Assembly (NCBI RefSeq): GCF_000471905.2
Contig: NW_006499364.1
Coordinates: forward strand, 6,341,133-6,405,132
Source of the DNA: Amborella trichopoda
Taxonomy: Eukaryota; Streptophyta; Magnoliopsida; Amborellales; Amborellaceae
Reading direction: 5' to 3'
Length of the DNA: 64,000 nucleotides
Below, piece after piece: positions 57,513 to 64,000 of the stretch. Below the pieces are notes generated by a model. That model was not told the origin of the DNA and did no database searches. It saw only the letters and a program-made list of their open reading frames with translations. Made by a program: the position numbers and the translations under genes. Each line of letters opens with the position of its first letter. Position 1 is the stretch's first letter.

Positions 57513-60380
57513 TATTATTTATCTGGTACAAGGATATTCGTGACTTAGTGCTTTAAGATTTACTTTTTTCCATTTTGATTCTTTGTATTATTTGGCAAAA
57601 TTTTGATTTTAACTCAATGAAAAGACTTTGGAGACGGATGAAATCTAGCGACTCCTAGAGATTTGTTGATTTTCCTTCAGACATTTTTTGTTTTATATTT
57701 AAATTCCTCAGAATTTTGCTGACTTTATAGACCGTTATTTCTTTTTAATTTTTTAAGCAAAAGAGTAATCAAGACTAGGTTTTAATGTGTCATTGTTTTT
57801 GTCATGGTTCTTCGTATTATCTTCAATGGCTATGTCATATTTTAATGTCTAGATTTTGGTCAGGGTGAAATCCGTAAATCTCTATTTAGTAGCCAATTTT
57901 ATTTTCACTTTTAGTTGTTTGATTCGAAACGATACATACTTTTTTTGGCCTAATTGGTACTTGTTTAGTTTTGTCATACTAAACGATAGTTCATGACTGA
58001 GTTATTCCAAGTGTCTTATTACTCGCCCTAGTTCTTTGCATTATTTAGCCTAAGATATATCTTAACTCAATAACTAGACCTTGGGGTTAGGGGTGAATTC
58101 CGTAGATACTTATTGAATTTGGCATTTTTCTTTTCATTCTTTGTTGTTTGATTTTAAATTATCAATATTTTATATACATTACCGGTTATTATTTATCTAG
58201 CACTAAAATATTCATGGCTAAGTGTTTTAAGATTTACTTTTATCCCTCGTGGTTTTTTACATTATTGGGCAATATTTTGATTTTAAATCAATGACAAGAC
58301 TTTGGGGGCCAAGGGGTGAAATAATGAGGAATTCAATGATTTTAACTCAAGTGTCCTAAACGATAGTTTGTTACTGAGTTATTTCAAGTGTCATTTTAGT
58401 CACCCCGATTCTTTGCATTGTTTAACCTAAGATATATCTTAACTTAATAGCTAGACTTCAGGGTTAGGGGTGAAATCCGTAAATCCTAGTTCAATTTGAC
58501 TTTTTTCTTTTTAGATTTTGTTGTTTAATTTTAAATTATCAATACTTTATAGACATTACCAGTTATTATTTTTCTGGCACTAAGATATTCGTTGATAAGT
58601 GTTTCAAGCTTTACTTTTATACATATTGGTTCTTTGCAATATTTGACAATATTTTGATTTTAAATCAATGACAAGACTTTGGGGCTAGGGATGAAATTCG
58701 TCTACCCCTAGAGATTTGTCGATTTTCCTTCAACTTTTTTTGTTTTATTTTAAATTCCTCATAATTTTTTTGATTTTATAAATTGGTGTTTCTTTTCAAT
58801 TTTTTAATCCAAAGAGTATTTATGATTAGGTTTTTTATGTATCATTGTTTCTGTCACAATTTTTTGTATTATCTTCAATAAATAGGCTTTAATTCAATGA
58901 CTAGATTTTGGGGTCAGAGGTGAAATCTATATATCCCAAATTTGTAGCCAATTTTATTTCTACTTTTAGTTGTTTCGTAATTCAATGACTAGATATTGGG
59001 GTCAGAGGTGAAATCCATATATCTTAAATTTGTAGCCAATTTTATTTCCACTTTTAGTTGTTTTATTTGAAATGATACATAATTTTATTGGCTTAATTGA
59101 TATTTATTTAGTTTTGTATTCCTAAATGATAGTTCGTGACTGAATTATTTCAAGTGTCTTTTACTCGTCCATGTTCTTTGCATTGTTTAGCTTAAGATAT
59201 ATCTTAAATTAATAACTAGACTTTGGGGTGGGGTGAATTCCGTAGATCCTTTTTCTATTTGACATTTTTCCTTTTCGTTTTTGTTGTTTGATCTTAAATT
59301 ATCAATATTTTACATACATTGCAGGTTTTAATTTTTAACTTAATACTAGGATATTCGTGGCTAAGTATTTTAAGATTTACTTTTATCCATTTTGGTTCTT
59401 TGCATTATATTACAATATATTGATTTTAACTCAATGGCAAGACTTTAGGGGCAGGGTGAAATCCGTTGTACCCAAAGATTTGTCGATTTTCCTTCTGACT
59501 TTTTGTTTCATTTTAAATTCCTCATAATTTTGCTAATTTTATAGATTGTTGTTTCTTTCAATTTTGAAATCAAAAGAGTATTCATGAGTAGGTTTTTTTT
59601 GTATCATTGTTTATGTCACAATTCTTTGTATTACTTTCAATAATTAGGCCTTTTTTTAATGATTAGATTTTGGGGCCAAGAATGAAATTCATATATCCCA
59701 ATTTAGTAGCCAATTTTATTTCCACTTTTAGTTAATTTATTCGAAACGATACATAATTTTATTCGCCTAATTGGTATTTTTTTAGTTTTGTAATCCTAAA
59801 CGATAGTTCATGACTGAATTACTTCAAGTGTCGTTTTCTCGCCCTTGTTATTTGCATTGTTTAGCTAATATATATCTTAAATCAATTCCTAGACTTTGAG
59901 GTCAGGGGTGAATTCCATAGGTCCGTGAATTTGGCGTATTTCCTTTCCATTTTTATTGTTTGATTTTAAAATTTCCATATTTTATATACATTACAGGTTA
60001 TTATTTATATGGCACTATGATATTCGTAGCTAAATGATTTAAGATTTACTTTTATGCATCTTGTTTCTTTGCAATATTAGACAATATTTTAATTTTAGCT
60101 CAATGACAAGACTTTGGGGCTATGGTTGAAATCCGTCGATCCCCAATGATTTATCGATTTTTCTTCATACTCTTTTTGTTTCATTTTAAATTCCTTATTT
60201 TTTTGCTGAATTTAAGGATTGGTGTTTCTTTTCAATTGTTTAATCCAAAGAGTATTCATGACTAGGCTTTTTACGGATTGGTAATTTTTTAGTTTTGTAG
60301 TTCTAAATGGTAGCGTGTGACAGAGTTATTTCAAGTGTCTCTTTACTCTCCCTTGTTATTTGCATTGTTTAGTTTGAAGA
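57513..60380. repeat. Higher-order array, A-D-E variant segment
   Basis: Here B and C monomers are missing. The order is D (57640), E (57855), A (58080), D (58310), A (58460), D (58690), E (58915), E (58995), A (59220), D (59460), E (59680), A (59900), D (60120), and a partial E. A is joined to D through a constant junction in which the A tail TATACATTACAGGTTATTAT runs into TTTATCTGGCACTAGGATAT. The E-E pair is an 88-bp tandem duplication. Confidence 0.85.
58891..59066. repeat. 88-bp tandem duplication within an E monomer
   Basis: AATTCAATGACTAGATTTTG begins at 58891 and again at 58979. Both copies run through TTGTAGCCAATTTTATTTC and ACTTTTAGTTGTTT. This is a recent slippage event inside the array. 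Confidence 0.9.
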
Positions 60381-63300
60381 TATATCTTACCTCAATAACT
60401 AGATTTTGGGGATAAGGTTGAATTTTGTAATATTTATTGAATTTGGCGTTTTTTGTTTATGTTTTTGTTGTTTGATTTTAAATTATTAAAATTTTGTGTA
60501 CATTACTTGTTATTATTTCTTTTTTATTATTGGAAGTCAATAGATATTCATCGCTTAGTTTTTTAATATTCCATTTTATTTTCTTTAGTTCTTTTTATTT
60601 TCCTTGGTTCTTTTTATTGGCTAGGATTGTTCTTTTTTTTAATAAAAAGATTTTAGGGTTAGGGGTGAAATCTGTGGATCCTTATTTATTGATCCATATA
60701 TTTTTCGATCTTTTTGTGTTTTAGTTGAAATTATTCATAACTTTGTTTGACTTTTTACTTGATATTTTATTTTATTTTATTTTTAAACCTAAGTTTATTT
60801 ATGATTTAGAGTTTTCGTACATCCTTTCATCGTACATGGTTACATGCATTTTCTAGCATAACTTGTGTTTCAATTTATCAATTAAATTTTAGGGGCAGGG
60901 GTGAAATATGTTGATCTTCATTAACTAGTCAATTTTCATATTGATTTTTTTTAGTTTGTTCCAACTTTTAGTTAATATTCCTTTTTTGGTCAAGAGTTTT
61001 AACGTATCTTTTTAGTTGTTGTAGTTCTTTGCATTGTTTGGCACTAGGTTATTAGTGGCTAAGTGTTTTAAGATTTCCTTTTATCCATCTTTTTTTTCGC
61101 CATTGTTTGGCAATATTTCGACATTAATTCAATGATAAGACATATTGAGGCTAGGGTGAAATCCGTCGACCCCTAGAAATTTGTCAATTTTTATTGAACT
61201 TTATTTGTTTCATTTTTTATTCATCATAATTTGACCGATTTTATGGATCGGTCATTCTTTTCCATTTTTTGAGCCAAAGAGTATTCATGACTAGGCTTTG
61301 TAAGTATCATTATTTCTGTCTTGGTTCTTTGTATTATTTTCATTAACTAGGTCTTAATTCAATCATTAGATTTTACAGTCAGAGGTGAAATCCGTATATC
61401 CCAATTTAGTAGCCGATTTTATTTTCTCTTTTGGTTATTTCATTCAAAACAATATATAATTATATTAGCCTAATTGGTATTATTTTAGTTTTATAATCCT
61501 AAAGGATAATTCGTAGTTGAGTACTTTCAAGTGTCATTTTATTTGCCCCGGCTCTTTGCATAGTGTAGCATAAGATTAACTCAATAACTAGATTTTGGGG
61601 TCAAGGGTGAAATTCGTAAATCCTTATTGAATTTGGTTGTTTTTTCCTTTATCTTTTTGTTGTTTGATTTTCAATTGTGAATGCTACCTAAACATTATAG
61701 GTTATTATTTCTTCTTATTGTTGCAGGCCAAAAGATGTTCATCGCTTAGCCATTTCATTTTCCTTTAGGACTACTTATATTTCAATTTAATTAAAATTTT
61801 TTCAGGTCATCAGTGAAATCTGTGGATCCTTTTTTTATAAGTCCATGTACCTTTTGATTTATTGTGTTTCTGTTAAACTTATTCATAGCTTTGTCAAACT
61901 TTTTGCTTAATATTCTTTTTAATTTTTATACCTAAAGATATTCTTGACTTAGATTATTAGTTCATCTTTTCTTCTTTTGTGGTTACATGTATTCTCTAGT
62001 GTAACTTGTGCTTCATTTTATCAACTAGACTATTGGGCTAGAGTAAAATTTGTAAGTCCCCATTAACTGATCTATTTTCTTACTTATTTTTTGTTTGATT
62101 TTAAATTATCCATAGTTTGTTTAATCTTTTAGTTGATATTCCCTTTTTAAATTTTTAAGCCAAAAAGTTATTCGTGGTTTAGATTTTTAACGTATCATTT
62201 TATTTGTCGTTGTTCTTTGCATTGTATGGCACTAGGATATTCGTGGCTAAGTATTTTAAGATTTCTTTCTGTTCATCTTGGTTATTTGCTTTATTTGCCA
62301 ATATTTTGGTTTTAATTCAATGATAAGAGTTTGAAGCTAAGGGTGAAATCTGTCGACCCCTAAAGATTTATCGATTTTCTTTCAGACTTTCTTTGTTTCA
62401 TTTTAAATTTCCTCATAATTTTGCTGACTTTATCGATTGGTTTTTTTTTTTCAATTTTTTAAGCGATAAACTATTCATAATTAATTTTTTTACCTATTCT
62501 TGTTTCTGTTTCGGTTCTTTGCATTGTTTGGCCTAAGATATATCATAACTCAATAACTAGACATTGGGATCAAGGGTAAAATCCGTAGTTCCTTCATGAT
62601 TTTGGAGTTTTTTCTTTTCAGTTTTTGTTGTTTGATTTTATTATTGTAAGTTAAAAGATATTCATAGCTTATTTTTTAATATACTTGTTCAGTTTCCTTG
62701 GTTCTTTTTATTGGTTGGCATTACTTATATTTCAATTTAATTATTATTTTTTGGGTCAGGTAAATCCATGGATCCTCACTTATAAGTCCATTTACCATTC
62801 GATCCTTTGTGTTTCAGTTGAAATTATTCCTTACATTATGCGACTTTTTACTTTATATATATATATATATATATATTAAAGCCTAAAGATTTTCATGACT
62901 TAGTTTTTTTTTACATCCTTTCAACATTCTTGATAACGTGCATTCTCTGGCATGACTTATGTTTCAATTTATTGAGTAGACTTTGGAGGCAAGGGGTGAA
63001 ATCTGTAGATCTCCATTAATTGGTAAATTTTTCTACTAATTGTTTTTTACTTAAAATTATATATAGTTTGTTTAATCTATTAGTTGTTATTTATTTTTAA
63101 ATTTTTAAGCCAAAAAGATATTCATGATAGAGATTTTTATTGTACCATTTTATTTGTCGTAGTTCTTTGTATTGTTTGGCACTAGGATATTCGTGGCCAA
63201 GTGTTTTAAGGTTTCTTTTTATCCATCTTGGTTCTTTGCTTTATTTGACAATATTTTGGTTTTAATTCAATGACAAGACTTTGAGGCCAAGGGTGAAATC

Positions 63301-64000
63301 TGCTGACCTCTAAAGATTTGTCGATTTTTCTTCAGACTTTTTTTGTTTCATTTTAAATTTCTCATAATTTTGCTGATGTTATTGATTGGTTTTTTTTTTC
63401 AAATTTTTAAGCGATAGAGTATCCATAACTATTTTTTTTTGTTTCGGTGCTTTGCATTGTTTAGCCTAAGACATATCATAACTCAATAACTAGACACTGG
63501 GGTCAGGGGTAAAATTTGTATATCCTTCATGATTTTGACGTTTTTTCTTTTTAGTTTTTGTTGTTTGATTTGAAATCATCAATATTTTATAAACATTACC
63601 ACATTATTATTTATTTTTATTGTTGTAAGTTAATAGATATTCATTGTTTAGTTTTTTTAATATACCCATTCAGTTTCCTTGATTCTTTTTATTGCTTAGC
63701 ATTACTTATTGTTTCAATTTAATTAAATTTTTTTTGGGTAGGGAAAACTCCGTGGATCCTCATTTATAAGTCTATTTATCATTCAATCCTTTGTGTTTCA
63801 GTTGAAATTATTCATGACAATAAGTGACTTTTTACTTGATATATTTTTTTTTATATTTAAGCCTAAAGATTTCATGACTTAGTTTTTTAGTACATTCTTG
63901 GCAACGTGCATTCTCTAACATGAGTTATGTTTCAATTTATTGAGTAGACTTTGGAGGTAAGGGGTGAAATCTGTAGATCCCCATTAATTGATCAGTTTTT
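60381..64000. repeat. Higher-order array, A-B-C-D(-E) segment, runs off the window
   Basis: The order is A (60400), B (60660), C (60895), D (61150), E (61385), A-B-C-D (61600-62340), A-B-C-D (62570-63295), A-B-C (63500-63970). Between successive A-B-C-D units the E monomer is reduced to a stub around AAGCGATANANTATTCATAA (62460 and 63410), shared by two neighbouring units. The right border of the array is not in the window. Confidence 0.87.
62855..62877. repeat. (TA)n microsatellite in a C monomer
   Basis: There are about ten TA units between CTTTATA and TTAAAGCC, at the same monomer position as the (TA)n at 47213 and the insertion point at 51637. Confidence 0.95.

Noticed and set aside
42636-62879. 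Many short frames rich in Phe, Leu and Ile across the tandem array
   Set aside because: They arise from T-rich monomers, are not conserved between copies of the same monomer, and show no family motif. I judged the array non-coding.
42590-64000. CRISPR-like array
   Set aside because: Repeats are long, diverged and without unique short spacers, and this is a plant nuclear sequence.

Overview
The window is plant nuclear DNA, almost certainly from a flowering plant. The evidence is remnants of an auxin-carrier (PIN) gene and a plant receptor-like kinase, Ty1/copia elements primed by initiator tRNA-Met, a plant GRF-type zinc-finger gene, CT-rich 5' leaders and many fold-back MITEs. It is strongly AT-rich and holds no protein gene that I can call intact. 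It reads as repeat-dense intergenic or heterochromatic DNA built by nested insertion. The species cannot be named from this sequence. There is one assembly gap (25407-25555).

Layout. 1-8.7 kb: a Tourist/Harbinger-type element with TTA target duplication that carries a minisatellite (1345-2781), a fold-back MITE (3301-3731), and a degenerate four-exon remnant of the C-terminal half of a PIN auxin efflux carrier (4042-7443). The third PIN intron holds a solo LTR (5120-7078, TSD CAAAT). A hAT-type element (7609-8316) follows. 8.7-13.4 kb: an old, broken Ty1/copia element with its LTR-end/primer-site junction in triplicate. 14.5-16.1 kb: a non-autonomous hAT element with exact 8-bp TSD. 16.1-25.1 kb: a three-level nest. 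A fold-back element is split by a minus-strand copia-type LTR element (16509-24764, TSD ATCAT), whose 5' LTR is split by a solo LTR with chromovirus-like termini (21478-24580, TSD CTAGG). The copia-type LTRs belong to the same family as the solo LTR in the PIN intron.

25.1-35 kb: short palindromes beside the gap, further MITE and fold-back elements, a short LTR element that has captured an antisense receptor-like-kinase fragment (31747-33621), and a 5'-truncated LINE. 35-42.6 kb: long purine-rich tracts, several minisatellites, and an array of imperfect palindromes in GA-rich spacers (39.95-41.02 kb).

42.6-64 kb and beyond: an AT-rich tandem array of five related monomer types, here named A-E, in a recurring A-B-C-D-E order (about 1.2 kb per full unit) with local variants such as A-D-E and A-B-C-D. 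It is interrupted by two fold-back MITEs (43859-44364 and 57082-57512) and by a 3.3-kb MULE-like element (51637-54981) that carries a GRF zinc-finger gene remnant. One block of the array is duplicated over about 8 kb, and the insertions are private to single copies, which orders the events.

Nothing here suggests an operon or a working pathway. The main interest is the higher-order repeat array, the host-gene captures, the palindrome array and the nesting chronology.
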